64,000 nucleotides of DNA from Sphingobium boeckii (GTDB lineage Bacteria > Pseudomonadota > Alphaproteobacteria > Sphingomonadales > Sphingomonadaceae). Shown piece after piece: positions 20,703 to 29,025 of the stretch (position 1 is its first letter; each line of letters opens with the position of its first letter). A model generated the notes under the pieces. That model worked only from the letters and a program-made list of their open reading frames with translations, did no database searches and was not told the origin of the DNA. The position numbers and the translations under genes are program-made. The DNA lies in assembly GCF_014199215.1 (NCBI RefSeq), contig NZ_JACIJC010000002.1:62001-126000 (forward strand), written 5' to 3'.

Positions 20703-20816
20703 CCGTTGGGTTCGAGCAAGGTTCGAGCGCAGTCGAGAACCGGTGTCGAGAACGATAGCGCCAGGCTTCTCGACGGGCGCGTCTCGGCGATGCTCGACGC
20801 TGCTCGAAACGAACGG
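20703..20816. repeat. Family B palindromic repeat, diverged
   Basis: Arms CCGTTGGGTTCGAGCAAGG and GCTGCTCGAAACGAACGG enclose further inverted GGTTCGAGCGCAGTCGAGA / TCTCGACGGGCGCGTCTCG-type parts between nuoE and nuoF. It is more diverged than the other copies. Confidence 0.8.
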
Positions 20817-20832
20817 ATGGGGGATGTCGGAA

Positions 20833-21501
20833 TCACTTCCATTCCCCCCGATAATCATGGTTCGCCGCGACCATATCCTTCAACGTGGTCGGCCCACCTT
20901 CGGGCGCGCTGGTCTGACGGTCGATCTGCGGGCCGGGCTTCGGCGTTTCGCCGCGGGCCAGCGCTTCGAGGATCTTGCTCATGCTGTCAAAATCCAGATC
21001 TTCATAATTATCGTCGTTGATCTGGACCATCGGCGCGTTGGCGCAGGCGCCCAGGCATTCCACCTCGGTCAGCGTGAACAGCCCATCGGGCGTGGTCTTG
21101 CCCTTTTGCAGGCCGTGGTTCTTGCACGCGGCCATCACATCGTCGGACCCGCGCAACATGCACGGCGTGGTGCCGCACAATTGCACATGATAGCGGCCGA
21201 CCGGCGCGATGTTATACATCGTATAAAAGGTCACGACCTCATAGGCGCGCATATAGGGCATATCGAGCTGCGCCGCGACGAACTCGATCACCGGCACGGG
21301 CAGCCAGCCCTGCGTTTTGGTTTCCACGCCCACCTGACGCTGCGCCAGATCGAGCAAGGGCATCACAGCCGAAGCCTGACGTCCCGCAGGATAGCGCGCA
21401 ATGATCTCTTTCGCCTTGGCGGCATTCGCCTCCGACCACGCAAAAGCGCCCCAGCGCGCGCGGGTCTCGGCTTCATCAGGAATGTTGGGTTTGTCGGCCA
21501 T
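20833..21501 (-). CDS. nuoE: NADH-quinone oxidoreductase subunit E
   Basis: The product has 222 residues with a thioredoxin-like [2Fe-2S] domain. Ligands are C109, C114, C149 and C153 in QLCGTTPCMLRG and ECLGACANAP. The polar tail extends past the usual end by some tens of residues. The ATG overlaps the stop of the NTF2-like gene by one base (TAATG), so their translation is linked. Confidence 0.97.
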   Translation of the reverse strand: MADKPNIPDEAETRARWGAFAWSEANAAKAKEIIARYPAGRQASAVMPLLDLAQRQVGVETKTQGWLPVPVIEFVAAQLDMPYMRAYEVVTFYTMYNIAPVGRYHVQLCGTTPCMLRGSDDVMAACKNHGLQKGKTTPDGLFTLTEVECLGACANAPMVQINDDNYEDLDFDSMSKILEALARGETPKPGPQIDRQTSAPEGGPTTLKDMVAANHDYRGEWK

Positions 21502-21836
21502 TAGCGAATGAACTCCACCCGATCGACCAGATCGCCGTCAAAGCTGTAGACGGTCATCACATCGAACGGTTCGGCGGTCTTGGAACGATAGACGCGCTCG
21601 TGCAGCACGACGAAATCGCCCATCTGGAATTTCTGGAGGATGTCCGCGCGGTTTTCGGGAAATTCGGCGAACGTCTTTTTCAGCCCAGCGCGGACACCTT
21701 CGCGGCCCTCGCGCACCACGTCGCCGCGATAACCGGCTTCGCTGCCGGTCTCGGTGAACATGTCGGCATAATTATCCGCATCCTGCGCATTGTAAAATGC
21801 CATCAGCGTGTCGACCTGGGCAATACGGTCCGTCAA
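21501..21836 (-). CDS. NTF2-like (SnoaL-type) small protein inside the nuo operon
   Basis: The product has 111 residues ([19 protein letters not shown] at the start) with the cone-shaped NTF2-like pattern: an N-terminal helix with [11 protein letters not shown], a middle helix with [14 protein letters not shown], and C-terminal strands ending [10 protein letters not shown]. The TTG at 21836 is chosen because GGGGAG lies eight bases upstream, and it overlaps the nuoD stop as TTGA. An upstream GTG at 21845 is the alternative. Members bind small ligands or are inactive; its role in complex I is unknown. Confidence 0.8.
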   Translation of the reverse strand: MTDRIAQVDTLMAFYNAQDADNYADMFTETGSEAGYRGDVVREGREGVRAGLKKTFAEFPENRADILQKFQMGDFVVLHERVYRSKTAEPFDVMTVYSFDGDLVDRVEFIR

Positions 21837-23068
21837 CGATCGCACTCCCCGAACACGATATCCATGGCGCCCAGGATCGCTGTGGCGTCCGCGAGCATAT
21901 GGCCCCTGGTCATGAAATCCATCGCCTGGAGATGGCTGAAAGCGGTGGGCCGGATCTTGCAGCGATAGGGTTTGTTGCTGCCATCGGACACCAGATAGAC
22001 GCCGAATTCGCCCTTGGGGCTTTCGGTCGCGACATAGACGCTGCCCGCGGGCACATGAAAACCTTCGGTATACAGCTTGAAGTGATGGATCAGCGCTTCC
22101 ATCGAGCGCTTCATCTCGCCGCGCTTGGGCGGCACGACCTTGCGATCGAGGCTGGCGATCGGGCCTTCGGGCATATCGCGCAGACACTGTTTCATGATCC
22201 GCGCGGACTGGCGGACCTCTTCCACGCGCACCATGAAGCGATCGTAGCAATCGCCGCGCGTGCCCACGGGCACGTCGAAGTCCATGCGATCATAGACATC
22301 ATAGGGCTGCGACTTACGCAGATCCCAGGGGATACCGGAGCCGCGGATCATCGGGCCGGAAAAGCCCCATTTCACCGCATCGTCCTTGGAGACGACCGCG
22401 ATATCCACATTGCGCTGCTTGAAGATGCGGTTGTCCGCCACCAGGCTGATCGCATCCTCGAACAATTCGGGCATCCGCTTGTCCAGCCAGTCTCCGATAT
22501 CGGTGAGCAGCTTCAAGGGCACATCCTGATGCACGCCGCCGGGCCGGAAATAGGCCGAGTGCATCCGGGCGCCCGACGCGCGTTCGAAGAAATTGAGGCA
22601 ATCCTCGCGGATTTCGAACAGCCAGAGGTTGGGCGTCATCGCGCCCACGTCCATCACATGCGAACCCAGATTGAGCATGTGATTGCAGATGCGCGTCAGC
22701 TCCGCAAAGAACACGCGCAGATATTGCGCGCGCAGCGGCACTTCCAGATCGAGCAGCTTTTCGATGGCCAGCACATAGCTATGCTCCATCGCCAGCGGCG
22801 AGCAATAATCGAGACGATCGAAATAGGGCAAAGCCTGAAGATAGGTCTTATATTCGATCAGCTTTTCGGTGCCGCGGTGGAGCAGACCGATATGCGGATC
22901 GACCCGCTCGACGATCTCGCCATCCAGTTCGAGCACCAGGCGGAGCACGCCGTGCGCGGCGGGATGCTGCGGACCGAAATTGATCGTGTAATTCTGGATC
23001 TCGACATCGCCGGGCGTCGGATTGAGCGCATCCACCTGAGCTTCGAGTTCTGCGACATGGTCAGTCAT
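21833..23068 (-). CDS. nuoD: NADH-quinone oxidoreductase subunit D
   Basis: The product has 411 residues and is the 49-kDa-type subunit forming the quinone site with NuoB. Seen are [15 protein letters not shown] (about 31-45, with the HxxxH quinone loop), [12 protein letters not shown], and the conserved Cys/Arg C-terminal segment ending [14 protein letters not shown]. NuoC is not fused. A long family B repeat fills the gap to nuoC. Confidence 0.97.
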   Translation of the reverse strand: MTDHVAELEAQVDALNPTPGDVEIQNYTINFGPQHPAAHGVLRLVLELDGEIVERVDPHIGLLHRGTEKLIEYKTYLQALPYFDRLDYCSPLAMEHSYVLAIEKLLDLEVPLRAQYLRVFFAELTRICNHMLNLGSHVMDVGAMTPNLWLFEIREDCLNFFERASGARMHSAYFRPGGVHQDVPLKLLTDIGDWLDKRMPELFEDAISLVADNRIFKQRNVDIAVVSKDDAVKWGFSGPMIRGSGIPWDLRKSQPYDVYDRMDFDVPVGTRGDCYDRFMVRVEEVRQSARIMKQCLRDMPEGPIASLDRKVVPPKRGEMKRSMEALIHHFKLYTEGFHVPAGSVYVATESPKGEFGVYLVSDGSNKPYRCKIRPTAFSHLQAMDFMTRGHMLADATAILGAMDIVFGECDR

Positions 23069-23095
23069 GCGATATCTCCCGCGCTAACCACAAAC

Positions 23096-23214
23096 CCGTC
23101 CATCCCGAGCGCAGTCGAGGGACGCATTCGAGCGAAGCCGAGAACATCTGTCAGCCCGACCAAAGACCTCGGCTGCGCTCGGCCTAGTCCTTCGACTGCG
23201 CTCAGGATGAACGG
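23096..23214. repeat. Family B palindromic repeat, long form
   Basis: The layout matches 15582-15701: outer arms TCCCGAGCGCAGTCGAGGGA and TCCTTCGACTGCGCTCAGGA, and inner arms AGCGAAGCCGAG and CTCGGCTGCGCT. It lies between nuoC and nuoD. Confidence 0.92.
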
Positions 23215-23222
23215 AAATAAGT

Positions 23223-24083
23223 TCATGCTTCACCCTTGGGCTTGCGCGGGGCGCGGGGCTTGGCCACCTTCGTCACCGGGCCATCCTCCGCATTCGCCTT
23301 GCGCGCCGGGGACTTTTTGGCGGCCATGGTATTGGCGGGTTCGCCCGCACCGGTCTGCGCCTTGGTCTCGGTCGTTTTGGGCGTGGACGGCGGCGCTTTC
23401 GCTGCCACGGCCGCATCCGCCTTCTTGATCTCGTCAGCCGTGAGCGGAGTGGGCGCGCCCTTGGCCTCGGGCGCCTTCACCTTCTCGTCGCCGGGCAGCA
23501 CATATTGCGCGCCTTCCCAGGGCGACATGAAATCGAAGCTGCGGAAATCCTGCGCCAGTTGCACCGGCTCATAGACCACGCGCTTGGCCTCTTCCGAATA
23601 GCGCAATTCGACATAGCCCGTCAGCGGGAAATCCTTGCGCTGCGGATGGCCGCGAAAGCCATAATCGGTCAGGATACGGCGCAGATCGGCATTGCCCGAA
23701 AAGAGCACGCCATACATGTCATACACTTCACGCTCGAGCCAACCCGCAACGGGCCAGATGCCCGTCACGCTGGGCACGGGCTTGTCCTCATCGGTCCAGA
23801 CATGGACGCGGATGCGGTGGTTCTTGGTCAGCGACAGCAGGCAATAGACGATTTCAAACCGCTCGGGCTGATCGGGCCAGTCGACACCGGCGATCTCCAT
23901 CAGCGATTGATAGTGAAGTTCGTCGCGCAGCGCGATCATCGCGGGCACCAAAGCCTCGCGCTCGACGGTCACGAAGATTTCGCCGACGGCCTCGGTCACA
24001 TCGAGCGCCGCCGCGCCCAACGCGCTGCGGATAGCATCGATCACGCCATCATTGCTGGCATATGCGGGTGCGGGGCTGGCCAT
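23223..24083 (-). CDS. nuoC: NADH-quinone oxidoreductase subunit C with disordered tail
   Basis: The product has 286 residues. Residues 1-200 are the 30-kDa subunit fold, with EREVYDMYGVLFSGN and RRILTDYGFRGHPQRKDFPL clearly present. About 85 further residues are low-complexity Ala/Lys/Pro/Thr (for example AKPRAPRKPKGEA at the end), absent from typical NuoC of about 200 residues. The tail is strongly basic at its end and probably disordered. Confidence 0.96.
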   Translation of the reverse strand: MASPAPAYASNDGVIDAIRSALGAAALDVTEAVGEIFVTVEREALVPAMIALRDELHYQSLMEIAGVDWPDQPERFEIVYCLLSLTKNHRIRVHVWTDEDKPVPSVTGIWPVAGWLEREVYDMYGVLFSGNADLRRILTDYGFRGHPQRKDFPLTGYVELRYSEEAKRVVYEPVQLAQDFRSFDFMSPWEGAQYVLPGDEKVKAPEAKGAPTPLTADEIKKADAAVAAKAPPSTPKTTETKAQTGAGEPANTMAAKKSPARKANAEDGPVTKVAKPRAPRKPKGEA

Positions 24084-24092
24084 TACCGGATT

Positions 24093-24164
24093 CCGTTACT
24101 GTCGAGCGAAGTCGAGACATCGCGCCCTGCGGCCACATCCCTCGACTGCGCTCGGGACGAACGG
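24093..24164. repeat. Family B palindromic repeat, short form
   Basis: Arms CCGTTACTGTCGAGCGAAG and TCGACTGCGCTCGGGACGAA form an inverted pair in the nuoB-nuoC gap. Confidence 0.88.
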
Positions 24165-24185
24165 AGAAAAGCAAGCATCCGCATC

Positions 24186-24737
24186 TCAGCGCTCGATCGT
24201 GCCGATGCGGCGGATCTTCCGCTGGAGTTGCATGATGCCATAAAGCAGCGCCTCTGCAGTCGGCGGACAGCCCGGAACATAGATGTCCACGGGCACGATC
24301 CGGTCGCAACCGCGCACGACGCTGTAGCTATAGTGATAATAGCCGCCGCCATTGGCGCAACTGCCCATGGAGATGACGTATTTCGGCTCGCTCATCTGGT
24401 CATAGACCTTGCGCAGCGCCGGGGCCATCTTGTTGCACAGCGTACCCGCAACGATCATCACGTCGGACTGGCGCGGAGACGCGCGCGGCGCGGCACCGAA
24501 GCGCTCCAGATCGTAGCGCGGCATGTTCACATGGATCATCTCGACCGCGCAGCACGCGAGACCGAAGGTCATCCACCAGAGCGAACCCGTGCGCGCCCAT
24601 TGAAACAGATCCTCGGTGGAGGTGACGAGGAAGCCCTTATCGCCCAATTCGCCGTTCAGATCCTGGAAAAATGCCTGATCCGGCTGCGTGCCGATCGGCG
24701 GCGCGCCGGGCATGGCGGGCTGCAATTCTACTCCCAT
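24186..24737 (-). CDS. nuoB: NADH-quinone oxidoreductase subunit B
   Basis: The product has 183 residues and holds cluster N2, the electron donor to quinone. Ligands C62, C63, C127 and C157 are visible in [20 protein letters not shown] and [13 protein letters not shown]. The ATG at 24737 is chosen over longer in-frame extensions because those overlap nuoA deeply. It still overlaps the nuoA end by ten bases. Confidence 0.97.
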   Translation of the reverse strand: MGVELQPAMPGAPPIGTQPDQAFFQDLNGELGDKGFLVTSTEDLFQWARTGSLWWMTFGLACCAVEMIHVNMPRYDLERFGAAPRASPRQSDVMIVAGTLCNKMAPALRKVYDQMSEPKYVISMGSCANGGGYYHYSYSVVRGCDRIVPVDIYVPGCPPTAEALLYGIMQLQRKIRRIGTIER

Positions 24738-25102
24738 TCCAGCGCTCCCTTTTTCCACGCATACACAAGGCCCAGCCCAAGTTCGGCCAGAAAGATCATC
24801 ATAGCACCCCAGCCGGCCCAACCGATCTCTTTCAGAGAAACCGCCCAGGGAAAGAGGAACGCCGCTTCGAGATCGAAGATGATGAAGAGGATCGCCACGA
24901 GATAGAAACGCACGTCGAACTGGCTGCGCGAATCTTCGAACGCGGGAAAGCCGCATTCATATTCGGAGAGCTTCTCGGCGTCGGGCTTGTGCGCGCCGGT
25001 CAGCCGCGCGACCGCCATCGGGGCGAACACGAAAATGCTGGAAAGCACGAGCGCAACCCCGAGGAACAGCAGGATCGGCAGATATTGCGACAGATCGACC
25101 AA
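24728..25102 (-). CDS. nuoA: NADH-quinone oxidoreductase subunit A
   Basis: The product has 124 residues and three helices. The conserved loop with the cysteine is [23 protein letters not shown] (C50-centred). It is the first gene of the nuo operon, so the operon promoter should lie just upstream of 25102, where a Fur-like site occurs. Confidence 0.97.
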   Translation of the reverse strand: MVDLSQYLPILLFLGVALVLSSIFVFAPMAVARLTGAHKPDAEKLSEYECGFPAFEDSRSQFDVRFYLVAILFIIFDLEAAFLFPWAVSLKEIGWAGWGAMMIFLAELGLGLVYAWKKGALEWE

Positions 25103-25179
25103 ATGACTCTCGTGCGGCTGCGAGTTTAATGTGCTGCGGCTTTAGGACTGCTGCAGGTGCGAAGCAAGGCCAAGGCCTG

Positions 25180-25195
25180 TGAGAATGACTCGCAA
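25180..25195 (-). promoter_or_regulatory. Fur-like box upstream of nuoA
   Basis: TGAGAATGACTCGCAA lies 78 bases before the nuoA start. It matches the better Fur-like site at 60957-60980 (read on the same strand) at 14 of 18 aligned positions. It is only a moderate match to the palindromic Fur consensus. Iron control of complex I by Fur has been reported in related alphaproteobacteria, but the site here is an inference. Confidence 0.4.
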
Positions 25196-25235
25196 TTAGA
25201 CGGTTTTCCGGGGGTTGCGAGGCCGGAACAAACGC

Positions 25236-26057
25236 CTAGCGCGGTGCCTTCAAAGCGTTGGCCACCAGCTTGTGCATCTTGGAATGCAACACATCGTTCG
25301 CCGCCAGGAATTCGCTGCGCTCCATAGCCCGATCGCCGCCGCGGAAATCGGTGACGAAGCCACCCGCCTCGCGTACCAGCAACAGGCCCGCCGCAACGTC
25401 CCAAGGCTTCAGATCGCTTTCCCAGAAACCGTCGAACCGCCCCGCCGCGACCCATGCCAGATCGAGCGACGCCGCGCCGAACCGACGCAAACCGGCCACT
25501 TCCGGTGCAACGGCGTCATAAATCGCGCGCCACTGGCCGAAATTGCCATGTCCCTTGAACGGCACGCCGGTTGCGATCAGCGCCTCATCGAGATGACGGC
25601 GCGACGAGACCCGCAGGCGCTGGTCCTGCAACCAGGCCCCCCTGCCCTTTTCCGCCCAGAAACTTTCGTCGGTCAGCGGCTGATAGACCAAGCCGCAGGT
25701 GATTTCCGATCGCCCGCCCGGACGCGGCTCTTCCACCGCGATCGAGATCGAGAAATGGGGGATGCCGTGCAGGAAGTTGCTGGTGCCGTCGAGCGGATCG
25801 ACGATCCAGCGCGGCTTGTTGGGATCGCCCTGAATCTCCCCGCCTTCTTCGAGCAGGAACCCCCAATCGGGGCGTGCCTTGAGCAATTCGTCATAGAGCG
25901 TGCGCTCGGCGCGCTGATCGGCCATCGACACGAAATCGGCCGGGCCTTTGCGCGAGACCTGAAGATGTTGCACCTCGTTGAAATCACGACGCAACCGTGG
26001 CGCAGCCTTGCGTGCGGCGCGCTCCATGACGGTCAGAAGGCCAGAATTGGAAACCAT
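25236..26057 (-). CDS. Inositol monophosphatase family protein
   Basis: The product has 273 residues and belongs to the Mg2+-dependent, Li+-sensitive phosphatase family (inositol monophosphatase, CysQ, SuhB, histidinol phosphatase). Metal ligands are seen as E70/E71 in LLEEGGE, D87 and D90 in WIVDPLDGTSN, and the distal WDVAAGLLLVREAGG motif. The exact substrate cannot be told. The start at 26057 is used; a longer frame runs through a repeat and is not coding. Confidence 0.92.
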   Translation of the reverse strand: MVSNSGLLTVMERAARKAAPRLRRDFNEVQHLQVSRKGPADFVSMADQRAERTLYDELLKARPDWGFLLEEGGEIQGDPNKPRWIVDPLDGTSNFLHGIPHFSISIAVEEPRPGGRSEITCGLVYQPLTDESFWAEKGRGAWLQDQRLRVSSRRHLDEALIATGVPFKGHGNFGQWRAIYDAVAPEVAGLRRFGAASLDLAWVAAGRFDGFWESDLKPWDVAAGLLLVREAGGFVTDFRGGDRAMERSEFLAANDVLHSKMHKLVANALKAPR

Positions 26058-26060
26058 GTT

Positions 26061-26163
26061 CTTCTCCCCCCTCCCGCGTGCGGAAGGGGTTGGGGGTGGG
26101 CATCTATCGACACGCGGGATGGGTAAGCCCACCCCCGGCCCCTCCCGAAACACGGGAGGGGAG
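26061..26163. repeat. Family D palindromic repeat
   Basis: Arms CTCCCCCCTCCCGCGTGCGG and CCCCTCCCGAAACACGGGAG with inner GGGGGTGGGC/GCCCACCCCC form a nested palindrome between the phosphatase and efp. Confidence 0.85.
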
Positions 26164-26169
26164 TTCAGG

Positions 26170-26733
26170 CTATTCCGCCCGCTTCACATATTCCTGCGCA
26201 TACACGTCAACAATGATGCGCGTGCCCGCGCCGATATGCGGCGGAACCATGATACGGACGCCATTTTCGAGGATGGCGGGCTTGAATGACGACGACGCCG
26301 TCTGCCCCTTCACCACGGCATCGGCTTCTACGATCAAGGCTTCGATCTGATCGGGCAATTGCACCGAGATCGGGCGTTCGTCCCAAAGCTCAAGCACCAC
26401 GTCCATGCCATCCTGCAGGAAGGCCGCGGCCTCACCCAGCACACCGCGATCGAGCGTGATCTGCTCGTAAGTGTCCTTATCCATGAAGGTCAGCGCCTCG
26501 CCCTCGGCGAACAGGAACTGGAAATCCTTGGTATCGAGACGCACGCGCTCGACAGTTTCGGCCGATCGGAAGCGGACGTTGTTCTTGCGGCCGTCGATGA
26601 GATTCTTCATCTCGACCTGCATATACGCCCCGCCCTTGCCGGGCTGGGTATGCTGGATCTTGGTCGCCTTCCAGATCCCGCCTTCATACTCGATGATGTT
26701 GCCGGGACGAATGTCCACGCCGCTGATCTTCAT
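26170..26733 (-). CDS. efp: Translation elongation factor P
   Basis: The product has 187 residues with the three-domain EF-P fold. It relieves ribosome stalling at polyproline. The tip loop is QPGKGGAY with K33 as the position modified in some bacteria by EpmA/B. No epmA or epmB is in the window. The C-terminal signature GTRIIVDV is present. It is probably co-transcribed with the phosphatase gene. Confidence 0.97.
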   Translation of the reverse strand: MKISGVDIRPGNIIEYEGGIWKATKIQHTQPGKGGAYMQVEMKNLIDGRKNNVRFRSAETVERVRLDTKDFQFLFAEGEALTFMDKDTYEQITLDRGVLGEAAAFLQDGMDVVLELWDERPISVQLPDQIEALIVEADAVVKGQTASSSFKPAILENGVRIMVPPHIGAGTRIIVDVYAQEYVKRAE

Positions 26734-26911
26734 GGGTTTCTCGCTGGTTCAAAGAAATAAGCTGGGGCGCTCTATCGCCAGAGGCGCGCCGAGGCAAGCG
26801 CAGCGCAAAACCGACGTCGGATTCGTCCAATACGGCAAAGGTTAAAAAGCGTAAACTTTTGGCATTGGATCACTGGGGCCGCGCCTGTAAGCGCCCGGTC
26901 TGTAGGAGCGT

Positions 26912-27127
26912 ATGATGTCAGACTACACCATCGAAATCGAAAAGGACCAGGCCGCGACGCCCGCCAGATGCACCGCGCCCGCCGCAGGCTGCTTTGGCCA
27001 GCTTCACGCGACCGAAGCCTATGGCGGCACCCCGCGCCGCAGCGCGGACGATGTGGCGCATGACTGGGAAAGCGTGGCCCAGCGCTTCTACCTGATGGGC
27101 TATCGTGACGGAGGAAAGGCGATTTAG
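26912..27127 (+). CDS. Small hypothetical protein
   Basis: The frame encodes 71 residues, with GGAG six bases before the ATG at 26912. The upper half is Ala/Pro-rich; the lower half DDVAHDWESVAQRFYLMGYRDGG looks helical and conserved-like. It starts divergently from efp and ends where a family B repeat begins. No known domain was recognised. It may be a real small protein because the codon pattern and ribosome-binding site fit. Confidence 0.55.
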   Translation: MMSDYTIEIEKDQAATPARCTAPAAGCFGQLHATEAYGGTPRRSADDVAHDWESVAQRFYLMGYRDGGKAI

Positions 27128-27147
27128 GCTAAATCGATACCCAGACA

Positions 27148-27220
27148 CCGTTTGTCCCGAGCGCAGTCGAGGGACGTGGTTACAGTTCCAACGTCCCTCG
27201 ACTGCGCTCGGGACAGACGG
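27148..27220. repeat. Family B palindromic repeat, short form
   Basis: Near-perfect arms CCGTTTGTCCCGAGCGCAGT and ACTGCGCTCGGGACAGACGG lie between the small plus-strand gene and thiE. The convergent placement suggests it may end transcription from both sides. Confidence 0.92.
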
Positions 27221-27229
27221 TCTTAGGGT

Positions 27230-27916
27230 CTAGAAAAGCGCCGCGAACTTCTTCACCGCCGCCGCTTCGCCATCCCCATCGGTCCACACCGCACTGCACG
27301 CAGCAATGAAATCCGCGCCGGCCTCGACCAGCGGCCGGGCGTTATCCGGTGTAATTCCGCCGATCGCCACGCAGGGCAATTCGAACACCGTCGTCCACCA
27401 GCCCAGAATCGAGGGCTCCGCGCGGTGCTCGGTGTCCTTGGTCGTGGTCGGATAAAAAGCGCCGAATGCCACATAATCCGCGCCCGCCTCGCCCGCTTCC
27501 ATCGCAAGATGGCGGCTGTCGTGGCAGGTCACGCCGATCTGCACCTTGGGGCCAAGCTGCGCGCGCGCGTCGCGGGCGTCGCCATCGCCCTGCCCCAGAT
27601 GCACGCCGTCGGCGCCCAGGCGCTTGGCCAGGCCGATGCTGTCATTGATGATGAACGCCACATCGCGGTCGGCGCAGATCTTCTGCAAAGGCTCGGCCAG
27701 CCGCGCAATCGCGTGATCGTCTATGCCCTTTAGCCGCAGTTGGAATGCGGCGACCGACCCCGCATCGATCGCGGCGCTCAGCCGGTCTCCGAACGCATCG
27801 GTGATCTCGGGCGGCGAAATCAGGTAAAGCTGACAGGGTGGCCGAAAGCCGCGGTCGAACTGGTCGGCAAATCCCGGATCGAGCCGGACGTCATCATCAT
27901 CTATTTCTGTCATCAT
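27230..27916 (-). CDS. thiE: Thiamine phosphate synthase
   Basis: The product has 228 residues and joins HMP-PP and thiazole phosphate to thiamine phosphate. The TIM-barrel marks QLRLKG, INDS, GADGVHLGQGD and the phosphate loop AIGGI are present. About 25 charged N-terminal residues precede the fold, so the start may be nearer LYLISPP. No TPP riboswitch was seen upstream. Confidence 0.93.
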   Translation of the reverse strand: MMTEIDDDDVRLDPGFADQFDRGFRPPCQLYLISPPEITDAFGDRLSAAIDAGSVAAFQLRLKGIDDHAIARLAEPLQKICADRDVAFIINDSIGLAKRLGADGVHLGQGDGDARDARAQLGPKVQIGVTCHDSRHLAMEAGEAGADYVAFGAFYPTTTKDTEHRAEPSILGWWTTVFELPCVAIGGITPDNARPLVEAGADFIAACSAVWTDGDGEAAAVKKFAALF

Positions 27917-27932
27917 CGCTTCATAACCCCAC

Positions 27933-28015
27933 TGTCATCCCCGCGAAAGCGGGGATCCCGCTTCTTCTTTTCATGCCGCAAGAAGAAGCGGGATCCCCGC
28001 TTTCGCGGGGATGAC
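27933..28015. repeat. Family C palindromic repeat
   Basis: Arms TCATCCCCGCGAAAGCGGGG and CCCCGCTTTCGCGGGGATGA are exact inverted copies. They are separated by a CTTCTTCTTTTC-type pyrimidine stretch and its reverse complement, giving one long hairpin between thiE and the aldolase. Confidence 0.95.
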
Positions 28016-28039
28016 AATGCGTTTTGCCGTTTGCAGCGC

Positions 28040-28954
28040 TTATTCTTCGTTCTTGTAGATGCGCACCAGCTTTTCGAGCATGGCCAGCGCCTCGCCGCGT
28101 TCGCGCTGGAAAGTGTTGCGGCCGATGATCGAGCCATTGCCGCCGCCGTCGCGAATATCGCGCGCATCCTGATAGACCGCATCGGCACCCTTGGCGGCAC
28201 CGCCGGAGAACACCACGATGCGGCGGCCGTTGAAGCACGCCTGACGGACGTGCGCGACACGCTTGGCCTGGGTCGAGCCGTCAAAGCCTTCATAAGCCTT
28301 TTTGGCATCCTTCTGCTCGATATGATCGCTCGGCAGCTTCACCTTGATGATGTGCGCGCCCAGAAGCGCGGCCATATGCGCCGCATAGGCACCCACATCC
28401 AGCGCCAGTTCGCCCGATTTGGGCAGATCGCCGCCGCGCGGATAGGACCAGATGACGGTGGCGATGCCGACCGACTTGGCTTCCGCGGACAATTCCTTAA
28501 TCTCTTCCATCAATTCGAAGCAATCGTCCGAACCCGGATAGATCGTGAAGCCAATCGCCGAGCAACCGAGACGCAAAGCATCGTCCACGCCGCCGGTCAG
28601 CGCCTGATTGGCACCGGTCGACCAGCTATTGGAGGAATTGACCTTCAGGATCGTCGGGATCTGGCCGGCGAACGTCGCCGCACCGGCCTCGATCATGCCG
28701 AGCGGCGCTGCAAAGGCGGACAGGCCCGCGTCGATCGCCATCTGGAAATGGTAATGGGGATCATAGGCCGGTGCATTAACAGAGAAGCTGCGCGCCGGGC
28801 CATGTTCGAAACCCTGATCGACCGGCAGGATGATCAACTTGCCCGTGCCGCCCAGCTTGCCCTGCATCAGGATGCGCGCGAGATTGGCCTTTACGCCGGG
28901 ATTGTCGCTCTCATAATTGTCGAGAATTGCCTTCACGGTGGGCGTCATCGTCAT
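28040..28954 (-). CDS. Class I fructose-bisphosphate aldolase
   Basis: The product has 304 residues of the DhnA/FbaB-like class I type that makes a Schiff base. Motifs are LPVDQGFEHGP (43-53), IGFTIYPGSDD (134-144) and HIIKVKLPSD (201-210), with K204 or K206 the likely Schiff-base Lys. The C-terminal phosphate loop FSGGAAKG and DGGGNGSIIGRN are present. It lies beside pgk, gap and tkt, so it serves the triose/hexose interconversion. Confidence 0.95.
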   Translation of the reverse strand: MTMTPTVKAILDNYESDNPGVKANLARILMQGKLGGTGKLIILPVDQGFEHGPARSFSVNAPAYDPHYHFQMAIDAGLSAFAAPLGMIEAGAATFAGQIPTILKVNSSNSWSTGANQALTGGVDDALRLGCSAIGFTIYPGSDDCFELMEEIKELSAEAKSVGIATVIWSYPRGGDLPKSGELALDVGAYAAHMAALLGAHIIKVKLPSDHIEQKDAKKAYEGFDGSTQAKRVAHVRQACFNGRRIVVFSGGAAKGADAVYQDARDIRDGGGNGSIIGRNTFQRERGEALAMLEKLVRIYKNEE

Positions 28955-29025
28955 GCCGTGTCCTTTCGGTTGGTTTGAATCTCAGATTGAGCGCCAGATA
29001 GCCTCTGCCACCTGCTCTCGCAATT

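Noticed and set aside
21846-22250. Longer frame upstream of the NTF2-like gene
   Set aside because: It overlaps nuoD deeply and is antisense-free but has no homology-like features before the TTG at 21836.
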